From: Ruminococcus sp. CAG:403
GTDB lineage: Bacteria; Bacillota; Clostridia; Oscillospirales; Ruminococcaceae
DNA length: 14,470 nt
Reading direction: 5' to 3'
Assembly (NCBI GenBank): GCA_000437255.1
Contig: FR899102.1
Coordinates: forward strand, 21,847-36,316
Below the pieces are notes generated by a model that searched no databases, had not been told where the DNA came from, and was given only the letters and a program-made list of their open reading frames with translations. Positions 7,321-13,214 of the stretch are shown here, piece by piece (position 1 is the first letter of the stretch; each line of letters begins with the position of its first letter). The position numbers and the translations under genes are program-made.

Positions 7321-7380
7321 ATAAGCCCTTGATTTCTCAGGGACTTTATATATTAATTCTGTTTTCCGCCGATGTAGCGG
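7321..7380. other. Hairpin cluster in the rep-dockerin intergenic region; origin candidate
   Basis: The 279 bases between rep and the dockerin gene hold no convincing gene. Two small hairpins lie here. On the minus strand CCCTGA-GAAA-TCAAGGG (about 7326-7342, one bulged A) is followed by CTTATTTTT. CCGC (7366-7369) pairs with GCGG (7377-7380). With the repeat at 7191-7240 they make a structured region upstream of a Rep gene, where a double-strand origin would be expected. No known nick-site consensus was recognised. Confidence 0.3.
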
Positions 7381-7400
7381 TAATAATCAAGTAAAAGGGT

Positions 7401-7434
7401 ATAAAAATAGCACTTCACGGGTTAGGCGAAGTGC
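7401..7434 (-). terminator. Rho-independent terminator after the dockerin gene
   Basis: On the minus strand AGCACTTC (7434-7427 side) pairs with GAAGTGCT (7416-7409 side) over eight base pairs with a 10- to 11-base loop, followed by ATTTTTAT. It sits just after the dockerin stop codon (7443). Confidence 0.8.
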
Positions 7435-7442
7435 TTGTGTCA

Positions 7443-8867
7443 TTATTTAGAAATCAACATGCGTTTGAGTACACATAAATCAAAAGCATTAACAGAACCA
7501 TCTGCGCAAACATCGCTCCTGTTCCATTCATCAAGATTCATGCTGTATGCATTTAATAAATATTTTTGCAGTATTATAACATCCGCAAGGGTGAACATGC
7601 CATCGTTGTTGATGTCACCCTCAACCACAATCCCATAAACCTCCCATGCAAGTTTGGGAAAATCTCCTTCTGCATAAACGAAGGCATCACCGAGCGTTTG
7701 TGCAAAGGATTCTTTTTTCATTGCAGCTTCATTTGGATTTATTATTGTATCATTTTCAACATCTCCGATTCCTCTCAATGCTGATACATTTAAATAATAA
7801 CAATTCTCTACATACTCACTGCTATCACCTAATTTCCCGACAACACCTCCAGATAAACCATCAGATGTGATGACGCCAGTATTATAACAATTTAACATCT
7901 TGTCATTTTCACTACCATAATAAACTCCTGAAATTCCGCCACATGCTATTGGAGAATTAACAGAACCTTTATTATAGCAATTTATTACCGTTCCATCGCT
8001 TGAGCCACAAACTCCTCCAGTATAAAAATATTTATATGCTTTATTGGTGTCCATACATTCGATATTGGAATTATTATTACAATTTTCTATTGAACCACTT
8101 TCATGCTGTCCGCAGATTCCGCCAACATTTACATATCCGCCATAGCTATAATAATAGTAAGCATTTGAAACAAAAGAAATATTTCCTTTGTTACTGCAAT
8201 AAATTAAATTTCCAGAGTCGAAGCCACAGATTCCTCCAATGCCATATGAATAATAATTCGTTGCGTTCTTGACCTTAATATCTATCCGTCCATCGTTTGA
8301 GCAATGTGAAATAACTGAATCATTGCTACTATACCCGCATATACTGCCAGCCAAAAACCAAGATGAAGTAATTGTTTCGCTCGAAATGTATGAAAGTGCT
8401 TCGGTGATATAAGATTGCTCTAATTTCAGATTCTGAATTCTTGCACCAGAAGCTGCATTCCCAAAAACAGCTTGCCCGTATAATCCGAATATTGTATGAT
8501 TTCCACCCGAGAAATTACCTTTAAAGCAATCATCACCGTCAATTCCGATTGAAGTCCACGAATTATCAGGATTACTTTCCGACCATGATTCATATTTAGA
8601 AACATCATTCAAATAGATATCATTTGTAAGATGAATGACTTTTCCCTCCATGCTATTGCCTGAATTCACAAGCTTCGAAAGACCTGCTAATTCCTCAGCG
8701 GTAGAAATATAGAACTCAGTATCTGTATCATTGTACCAGAATGAATCAGCTGAGCCGTCCCATACAATAACATCTGTTGTTTCATCAGCCGTAACCGGCA
8801 CAAACGAAATACTTGTAAAGCAAATTAGTCCCGTTAGCAATACAGAGACCATTTTTTGAAATTTCAT
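7443..8867 (-). CDS. Secreted GLUG-type repeat protein with C-terminal dockerin
   Basis: The protein has 474 residues. A signal peptide (MKFQKMVSVLLTGLICFTSI) is followed by a VTA|DE cleavage site near residue 27. The middle has about six imperfect repeats with the pattern GG(I/V)CG...(I/V)xxCxNxGx(I/V), for instance GGICGFDSGNLIYCSNKGNI, as in GLUG-motif surface proteins. Residues 417-474 are a type I-like dockerin with two calcium loops, DINNDGMFTLAD and DVCADGSVNAFD. The second has Cys in place of the usual Asn. Dockerins bind cohesins, so the product should join a cellulosome or the cell-surface scaffold. No catalytic domain is recognised. ATG 8867 is preceded by GGGAGGA; an upstream ATG (8891) has no such site and overlaps the preceding gene. 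Confidence 0.88.
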   Translation of the reverse strand: MKFQKMVSVLLTGLICFTSISFVPVTADETTDVIVWDGSADSFWYNDTDTEFYISTAEELAGLSKLVNSGNSMEGKVIHLTNDIYLNDVSKYESWSESNPDNSWTSIGIDGDDCFKGNFSGGNHTIFGLYGQAVFGNAASGARIQNLKLEQSYITEALSYISSETITSSWFLAGSICGYSSNDSVISHCSNDGRIDIKVKNATNYYSYGIGGICGFDSGNLIYCSNKGNISFVSNAYYYYSYGGYVNVGGICGQHESGSIENCNNNSNIECMDTNKAYKYFYTGGVCGSSDGTVINCYNKGSVNSPIACGGISGVYYGSENDKMLNCYNTGVITSDGLSGGVVGKLGDSSEYVENCYYLNVSALRGIGDVENDTIINPNEAAMKKESFAQTLGDAFVYAEGDFPKLAWEVYGIVVEGDINNDGMFTLADVIILQKYLLNAYSMNLDEWNRSDVCADGSVNAFDLCVLKRMLISK

Positions 8868-8871
8868 AAAA

Positions 8872-9303
8872 TCATTCCTCCCTATAATCATATCTCATTA
8901 TATCCTTAATTTTATCAATAAGATGTTCATTTTTCTCTTGATGAATTGTATAGGTATGAACTCCGCCACGTCCATACTCACTTGCGGAAAGCTGAATTGG
9001 ATTTTCATAGTATTTAATCCAAATAACAGAAAAGCCTGGTCTGTCTGCATATTTCATAGGAATACCATCAGGCTTTTTTAGACTTGATACAATACCAATT
9101 GCTCGAATATAATAGCTTGATTGTGCCGTGGTGCCATAGGATTTTACAAATAGAATATCCCCCTCTTTTACCAAGCTTATTTGTTTATCAAGTCTGGGCT
9201 TTTCATCTTCGTAATACCCCATAAACCAACAATTTGTTTCAAGAAAAATCGGAAGCATATCATCTACTCCGCCAAATTTGACTCCAACACCATAAAAATC
9301 CAT
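8872..9303 (-). CDS. Unknown soluble protein, possible PUA/EVE-like fold, upstream of the dockerin gene
   Basis: This 143-residue protein is not firmly recognised. The start MDFYGVGVKFGGVDDMLPIF and the strand-rich core (WFMGYYEDE, GDILFVKSYG, YIRAIGIVSS, SVIWIKYYE) recall small PUA/EVE-like beta-barrels, which often bind modified nucleic acid; this is only an impression. No signal peptide or membrane segment is seen. I chose ATG 9303 because GGGAG lies nine bases upstream, while ATG 9312 is only two bases from that site. The dockerin gene starts four bases after this stop, with its ribosome site overlapping the end of this gene, so both are one transcript. Why a cytoplasmic protein pairs with a secreted one is unclear. 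Confidence 0.7.
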   Translation of the reverse strand: MDFYGVGVKFGGVDDMLPIFLETNCWFMGYYEDEKPRLDKQISLVKEGDILFVKSYGTTAQSSYYIRAIGIVSSLKKPDGIPMKYADRPGFSVIWIKYYENPIQLSASEYGRGGVHTYTIHQEKNEHLIDKIKDIMRYDYREE

Positions 9304-9320
9304 TATTACCATCTCCCTAC

Positions 9321-9386
9321 CGTCTATTTTTGTCTTATTATATCACATTCATATCTAATTGTCAAGTATTATTTGTCTTATAGACG
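9321..9386. repeat. 7-bp inverted repeat bracketing the 9303-gene promoter; operator candidate
   Basis: CGTCTAT (9321-9327) and ATAGACG (9380-9386) flank the promoter at 9337-9365. The XRE regulator is encoded divergently just to the right, so it is a natural candidate to bind here. This is an inference from position. Confidence 0.35.
9337..9365 (-). promoter_or_regulatory. Perfect-consensus sigma-A promoter for the 9303-8867 operon
   Basis: On the minus strand TTGACA (9365-9360), exactly 17 bases, then TATAAT (9342-9337). Both hexamers and the spacing match the vegetative consensus fully. Transcription would begin near 9331, about 28 bases before ATG 9303. Confidence 0.8.
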
Positions 9387-9430
9387 TAAAATATATTCAT
9401 ATAGAATTAGAATGCCTAGCTATATGTCCG

Positions 9431-9459
9431 TTAAAACTATACAAAAAAAAGGATATAAT
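9431..9459 (+). promoter_or_regulatory. Possible promoter of the XRE regulator
   Basis: TTAAAA (9431-9436), 17 bases, TATAAT (9454-9459). The start point would fall at or within the AAAGGAG ribosome site (9465-9471), giving an almost leaderless message. It is the only good -10 in the interval. Confidence 0.4.
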
Positions 9460-9481
9460 AATACAAAGGAGTGTGATGCCC

Positions 9482-9820
9482 ATGGAACAGGAGCTTGACT
9501 ACACAGCGATCGGCGACCGTATACGCAGATACAGAGAGCTTTCCAGAATGACCCAGGAACAACTCAGTGAATTATGCTCACTATCCACAGGATATATCGG
9601 ACACTTAGAGCGAGGAACACGTTCTCCGTCTTTGGAAACGCTTGCAAAAATTTCTCAGATTCTCCGTGTAAGTCTGGACGATCTTGTATTTGGAGAAGCT
9701 GAAATCAGCAATAATATGATAAAAATCCTTGCACTTACTTTAGAAGATAAGAACCCTGAAAAGGTTAAAGTATTTCTGAAAACAGTCTGTGCCCTCGCTG
9801 ATAAAATTGACGAATTCTAA
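9482..9820 (+). CDS. XRE-family transcriptional regulator
   Basis: This 112-residue protein has a clear N-terminal HTH_XRE domain at about residues 8-66: IGDRIRRYRELSRMTQEQLS, with the recognition helix in STGYIGHLERGTRSPSLETL. The C-terminal helical tail (DKNPEKVKVFLKTVCALADK) probably dimerises. It is of the Cro/C1/SinR type that controls mobile elements. ATG 9482 lies ten bases from AAAGGAG; ATG 9476, only four bases away, is an alternative adding Met-Pro. The gene lies between the divergent dockerin operon and the recombinase, and ends in its own terminator. The likely targets are its own promoter region, the dockerin operon or the recombinase promoter. Confidence 0.9.
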   Translation: MEQELDYTAIGDRIRRYRELSRMTQEQLSELCSLSTGYIGHLERGTRSPSLETLAKISQILRVSLDDLVFGEAEISNNMIKILALTLEDKNPEKVKVFLKTVCALADKIDEF

Positions 9821-9821
9821 C

Positions 9822-9864
9822 AAAATGCCCTATGATGATTATAACACATCACAGGGCATTTTTA
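9822..9864 (+). terminator. Rho-independent terminator after the XRE gene
   Basis: AAAATGCCCT followed by TGATG pairs with CATCA then AGGGCATTTT, a long stem with one A/C mismatch, and a TTTTTATT tail. It separates the regulator from the recombinase transcript. Confidence 0.85.
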
Positions 9865-9879
9865 TTGCAGCAGTCTGCT

Positions 9880-9909
9880 TCAATTTCAAAGTTTTTTCTC
9901 AATTTCAAA
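9880..9909 (+). repeat. 11-bp direct repeat upstream of the recombinase promoter
   Basis: TCAATTTCAAA occurs at 9880-9890 and again at 9899-9909, 19 bases apart start to start, ending eight bases before the -35 hexamer. Two copies about two helical turns apart suggest a regulator site. Confidence 0.45.
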
Positions 9910-9917
9910 AATAACTT

Positions 9918-9946
9918 TTGCTTTTTTACGAAATTTGCGGTATAAT
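9918..9946 (+). promoter_or_regulatory. Predicted promoter of the recombinase gene
   Basis: TTGCTT (9918-9923), 17 bases, TATAAT (9941-9946), the same layout as the promoter at 5196-5224. It looks like a sigma-A rather than a sigma-E promoter, although skin recombinases are expected to act in the mother cell. Control may therefore come from a repressor or directionality factor. Confidence 0.6.
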
Positions 9947-10009
9947 AGTTTTAGGAAAAAGCCGTAATGGTAAAAAACTATATAGATACATATATAAGGA
10001 GCAAGCTCT

Positions 10010-11716
10010 ATGAATGATAACCGAAAAGTTGCGATATACTCTCGAAAATCCAAATTCACGGGCAAGGGAGAAAGTATCGGAAATCAAATTGAATTATGCA
10101 AACAAAGTATTCACTTATCCTATCCCGATTTATCAGACGATGATATTCTCATATTTGAGGACGAGGGATTCTCAGGCGGTAATACGAATCGTCCTCAGTT
10201 TCAGGAAATGCTGAAACAATGCCGACAAAGACAAATCCGATGTATTGTCTGCTACCGATTAGATCGAATCAGCCGAAATGTTGGTGATTTTTCCGCTTTA
10301 ATAGATGAACTGAATAGACTTGATATCACTTTCAACTCTATTAGTGAAAAATTTGATACAACTTCTCATATGGGCAGAGCTATGATGTACATTGCTTCTG
10401 TGTTTGCACAGTTGGAACGTGAAACTATTGCGGAGCGTATCCATGACAATATGCTGGAGCTTGCCAAAGACGGCAGATGGCTTGGCGGAAATCCGCCTAC
10501 AGGTTACAGAAGCGTTGAAACAGTTGGAAGTGTTACGATAGACGGAAAAAAGCGAAAAGCACGTAAACTGGAAGTGATATCAGAGGAATCAGAAATTGTA
10601 AAACTGATTTATGCAAAGTTCCTCGAATTCAATTCACTGACAAAAACAGAAACATATCTGATTCAAAACAACTGCCTGACTAAAACAGGAAAATATTTTT
10701 CACGTTTTGCAATCAAAAATATTCTGACAAATCCCGTATACCTCATTGCAGATGAAACTGCTTGGAATTACTTTGAAATAAAGGAAGTTGATGTTTTCTC
10801 AGAACGATCCGAATTTAATGGACAGTATGGAATCATGGCATATAACAAAACAAGTCAGCAAGTAGGACGTGCAAACGAGATTCGTGATATGAAAGAGTGG
10901 ATTATTGCAGTCGGAAAGCATAAAGGAATTATTCGCAGTCATGATTGGGTGGAGGTGCAAAAATTGTTGGAGCAGAACAAATCAAAATCATATCGCAAAC
11001 CGAGAAGCAATGTTGCTTTGCTCTCAGGTCTGATTTTTTGTGGGAAATGTGGAAGCTATATGCGTCCGAAGCTTTCACAGAGAAAGAATAAAGATGGTGA
11101 GTTGATTTACGATTACCTTTGCGAATTGAAAGAAAAGAGCAAAAGTCAGAAGTGTGATATGAAACGCCCAAACGGAAACGAACTTGACAAACTGGTTTGC
11201 GAGGAAATCAAAAAACTTACCGAAGATAAGTCTGCATTTATGACCATGCTCAAAAAGGAACAAAAAAGCTTAAATATCAACGACGTTTCTTATCAGGAAA
11301 AATTAAAATCTCTCAGAAAGTCAAAATCTGACAGTGAAACCAAAATAAAAAGTCTTGTTTTGTCTTTGACACAATCGGAAAATACTCCTGCTCATAGCTA
11401 TATCTTGCAGGAAATCAATGAACTCGATGAAAAGGCAAAAGCATTACAGGCTCAGATTAAAGAATACGAAGATTTAGCGAAAACAAGTGTCATGTCTGAT
11501 GCGGAATTTGAAGGTCTTGCAGATATGCTGTTGTCCTTTTCAGAATCCTTTGACGGTATGCCCATAGAACAGAAACGTTCGGCGATTCGTACATTTATCC
11601 GTAAAATTGTCTGGGGCGGTGAGAATGTACACATCTATTTCTTTGGTTCAGACGAGAATGAAATCGACCTTTCCGACACGGGCGGCTCAGAGCCGTTACG
11701 TATTGGTTGCAAATGA
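10010..11716 (+). CDS. Large serine recombinase, predicted sigK-element excisionase/integrase
   Basis: This 568-residue enzyme is predicted to cut and rejoin attL and attR to rebuild sigK, the job SpoIVCA does in B. subtilis. The layout is that of large serine recombinases. The resolvase catalytic domain covers about residues 6-150 (nucleophile Ser11 in AIYSRKS, then GFSGGNTNRPQFQ, YRLDRISRN and FAQLERETIAERI). A recombinase domain follows at about 155-310, then a zinc ribbon (C344, C347, C371, C382) and a coiled coil at about 426-495. The C-terminal part is WGGENVHIYFFGSD. ATG 10010 has AAGGAG eight bases upstream. Its last codons lie in the attP arm, and its stop TGA (11714-11716) belongs to sigK DNA. 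In the excised circle the frame would run on into the tandem HTH protein. Confidence 0.93.
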   Translation: MNDNRKVAIYSRKSKFTGKGESIGNQIELCKQSIHLSYPDLSDDDILIFEDEGFSGGNTNRPQFQEMLKQCRQRQIRCIVCYRLDRISRNVGDFSALIDELNRLDITFNSISEKFDTTSHMGRAMMYIASVFAQLERETIAERIHDNMLELAKDGRWLGGNPPTGYRSVETVGSVTIDGKKRKARKLEVISEESEIVKLIYAKFLEFNSLTKTETYLIQNNCLTKTGKYFSRFAIKNILTNPVYLIADETAWNYFEIKEVDVFSERSEFNGQYGIMAYNKTSQQVGRANEIRDMKEWIIAVGKHKGIIRSHDWVEVQKLLEQNKSKSYRKPRSNVALLSGLIFCGKCGSYMRPKLSQRKNKDGELIYDYLCELKEKSKSQKCDMKRPNGNELDKLVCEEIKKLTEDKSAFMTMLKKEQKSLNINDVSYQEKLKSLRKSKSDSETKIKSLVLSLTQSENTPAHSYILQEINELDEKAKALQAQIKEYEDLAKTSVMSDAEFEGLADMLLSFSESFDGMPIEQKRSAIRTFIRKIVWGGENVHIYFFGSDENEIDLSDTGGSEPLRIGCK

Positions 11717-11740
11717 AATCCTTATGCACTTCCGCAGCCA
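11689..11740 (+). other. attR: element/sigK right junction
   Basis: The element arm is AGAGCCGT (11689-11696), nine bases, GTTGC (11706-11710) and an A-tract (11711-11713). It then changes to sigK sequence TGAAATCCTT. Joined with the left arm it forms the 48-bp dyad attP. It also encodes the last residues of the recombinase. Confidence 0.88.
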
Positions 11741-12071
11741 GAAAAAGCAAGCCGATACCATCTATATGGGAGAAGCAATTGATACCGACAAGGACGGCAA
11801 TCAGCTAACCCTCATGGACATCATCGACGACGGAACCAACCTTGTGGAGCAGGTTGATCTCTCTATGCAGTCCCGGCAGCTCTATCAGGCACTGGAAACG
11901 GTACTGACCAAACGGGAAGCAGAAATTCTCATCATGCGGTACGGACTCTATCGCCGGGCACCTATGACGCAACGGGAAGTTGCCAAAAAACTGGACATTT
12001 CCCGCTCCTATGTCTCCCGATTGGAAAAGAAAGCCATTGCACAATTAAAAGAATACCTCTCCACCCGATAA
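11712..12071 (+). CDS. sigK: RNA polymerase sigma-K, C-terminal part
   Basis: This is the 3' half of sigK, residues 107-225 of the joined protein. It begins NEILMHFRSQKK, which continues the CIE at the left junction exactly as in intact sigma-K. Region 3 is followed by region 4 with its -35-binding helix-turn-helix, TQREVAKKLDISRSYVSRLE. On its own it has no start codon. The open frame extends upstream to 11607 only because it overlaps the recombinase gene in another frame. It is not degraded: there are no stops or frameshifts, so the element appears under selection to excise cleanly. A terminator follows at 12080. Confidence 0.93.
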   Translation, partial: NEILMHFRSQKKQADTIYMGEAIDTDKDGNQLTLMDIIDDGTNLVEQVDLSMQSRQLYQALETVLTKREAEILIMRYGLYRRAPMTQREVAKKLDISRSYVSRLEKKAIAQLKEYLSTR

Positions 12072-12079
12072 CTGCTTCC

Positions 12080-12114
12080 TGGCAGATCGCTGCTGCCAAT
12101 CGTTTTATTTTTTT
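12080..12114 (+). terminator. Rho-independent terminator after sigK
   Basis: TGGCAG (12080-12085) pairs with CTGCCA (12093-12098) around a seven-base loop, followed by a T-rich run (12103-12114). Confidence 0.75.
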
Positions 12115-12124
12115 ATGGAAAGCC

Positions 12125-12153
12125 TTGCAACATCCAGAAAAAAATGGTATAAT
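12125..12153 (+). promoter_or_regulatory. Predicted sigma-A promoter of the membrane protein gene
   Basis: TTGCAA (12125-12130), 17 bases, TATAAT (12148-12153). Transcription would start near 12160, at the foot of a strong hairpin. Confidence 0.75.
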
Positions 12154-12155
12154 AA

Positions 12156-12250
12156 CAGAGGGCTTGTCTGCATCACGCTGTAAAAGCCCTCTGCATTGAT
12201 TCCACTGTCCAGAACTGCTCGGTGCAGCGCCTGGTTCTATCTTTTTTAAA
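12156..12250 (+). other. Structured 5' leader of the membrane protein gene
   Basis: CAGAGGGCT (12156-12164) pairs perfectly with AGCCCTCTG (12185-12193). A second, weaker structure (AGAAC 12211-12215 with GTTCT 12234-12238, and CTGC/GCAG inside) is followed by ATCTTTTTT, like an attenuator. The ribosome site ACGAGGT (12251-12257) follows at once. No known riboswitch class was recognised. Confidence 0.4.
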
Positions 12251-12263
12251 ACGAGGTTTTTCC

Positions 12264-13184
12264 ATGAATGAATTTTTATCCAATCCCTGGACAAAACGAG
12301 CTGCTTCTCTCGTCAGCGTTTTATTTTGTGTGGGAATTTGCGGCTTGTCCTACTTATCGGTCTTTTATGAGGTACGGATGGTGCATCCGGTTTCGTTTTG
12401 CATCGTTTGGAGTCTTCTCTCCCTGCTGTTTCTAACCGTAATGCTCTATAGCCGAAGGCAGGTGCTGACCCGACTCTCCAGCTTTCTGCTGCTGCCTGCG
12501 CTTTTTCCAGCCGTTCTGCTTTGCTTTGGAAACTGGGGATTGATTCTGCCGTTGGTGCTGACCTCGCTCGTCATCTTCTTCCTATCCGGGTCCGGCGAAA
12601 CCATTAAAACTGTATTGGGCACCATTTACCTTTTATTATATGTATTGGGGTCTCTTGGATTTTTCCTGATTATGTCCCTGTTTGCGCCCTCTACCGAACG
12701 AGTTGTTGTGGACAGCGGCATTTCCCCATCCGGTACGTATCGCTACGAAGTCATCGATACTCACGACAGTTCCAACGGAAGCACCTCCATTCACATTGAA
12801 CCCAATGACCGGGACATCGACTACAAACTGATTCAGTTCATTGCAACGGGATACGATCACACCGTATATCTGGTTCGTCCCATTCAGGAAGAAAGCAACG
12901 TAGAATGGACAACCGTTTCCAGAGAGGAGATCACCAAGTCTCTCCTGCAAATTTCAGAAGACCTGGAATTGGACTTAAACGCAGACCAGAAGCGTCTGCT
13001 GGGCATTTCCGATGCTACACAGCCGGTTTATTTAAAAGATCTGACCGATGCACAGCTGGAATTGCTGGGTGTTCCGCAGCAAAATGATGTCCTGTCCTAT
13101 AACGGAAAGGTTTGCTTCCGTTCCTATATCGCTGTTCTAGAAGATTATTTTGACAAGTCCAAACGAACTGTTTCGTTCCTATAA
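12264..13184 (+). CDS. Membrane protein of unknown function with C-terminal soluble domain
   Basis: The product has 306 residues and is not recognised. The first 135 residues hold about five transmembrane segments (around 14-34, 42-62, 72-88, 90-107 and 113-136). A soluble part of about 170 residues follows, beginning APSTERVVVDSGISPSGTYR, a beta-type stretch with repeated Ser/Gly/Asp that may lie outside the cell. The end is helical and charged. ATG 12264 has ACGAGGT upstream at good spacing; an upstream ATG (12222) lies inside the leader hairpin and has no site. It has its own promoter and probably forms a transcript with ybaK, 30 bases downstream. Confidence 0.8.
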   Translation: MNEFLSNPWTKRAASLVSVLFCVGICGLSYLSVFYEVRMVHPVSFCIVWSLLSLLFLTVMLYSRRQVLTRLSSFLLLPALFPAVLLCFGNWGLILPLVLTSLVIFFLSGSGETIKTVLGTIYLLLYVLGSLGFFLIMSLFAPSTERVVVDSGISPSGTYRYEVIDTHDSSNGSTSIHIEPNDRDIDYKLIQFIATGYDHTVYLVRPIQEESNVEWTTVSREEITKSLLQISEDLELDLNADQKRLLGISDATQPVYLKDLTDAQLELLGVPQQNDVLSYNGKVCFRSYIAVLEDYFDKSKRTVSFL

Positions 13185-13214
13185 CCGTATTGTTACAGTC
13201 AGGAGGATGTTCCT

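Larger units (their letters stand above)
3132..11711 (+). mobile_element. sigK intervening (skin-like) element, 8,580 bp, bounded by attL and attR
   Basis: This is a site-specific insertion between codons 106 and 107 of sigK. Restoring the conserved CIENEI needs four A residues at the joint, which fixes the excised length at 8,580 bp even though the crossover may slide within the A-tract. It encodes its own large serine recombinase at the right end, as the B. subtilis and C. difficile skin elements encode theirs. Those elements also sit at this Glu-Asn-Glu region of sigK. The rest of the content is accessory: a tandem HTH protein, a kinase module, an HUH Rep cluster, a dockerin protein and an XRE regulator. 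No capsid, tail or portal genes are seen, so this is not an intact prophage. Base composition is visibly more AT-rich than the flanks. Confidence 0.92.
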
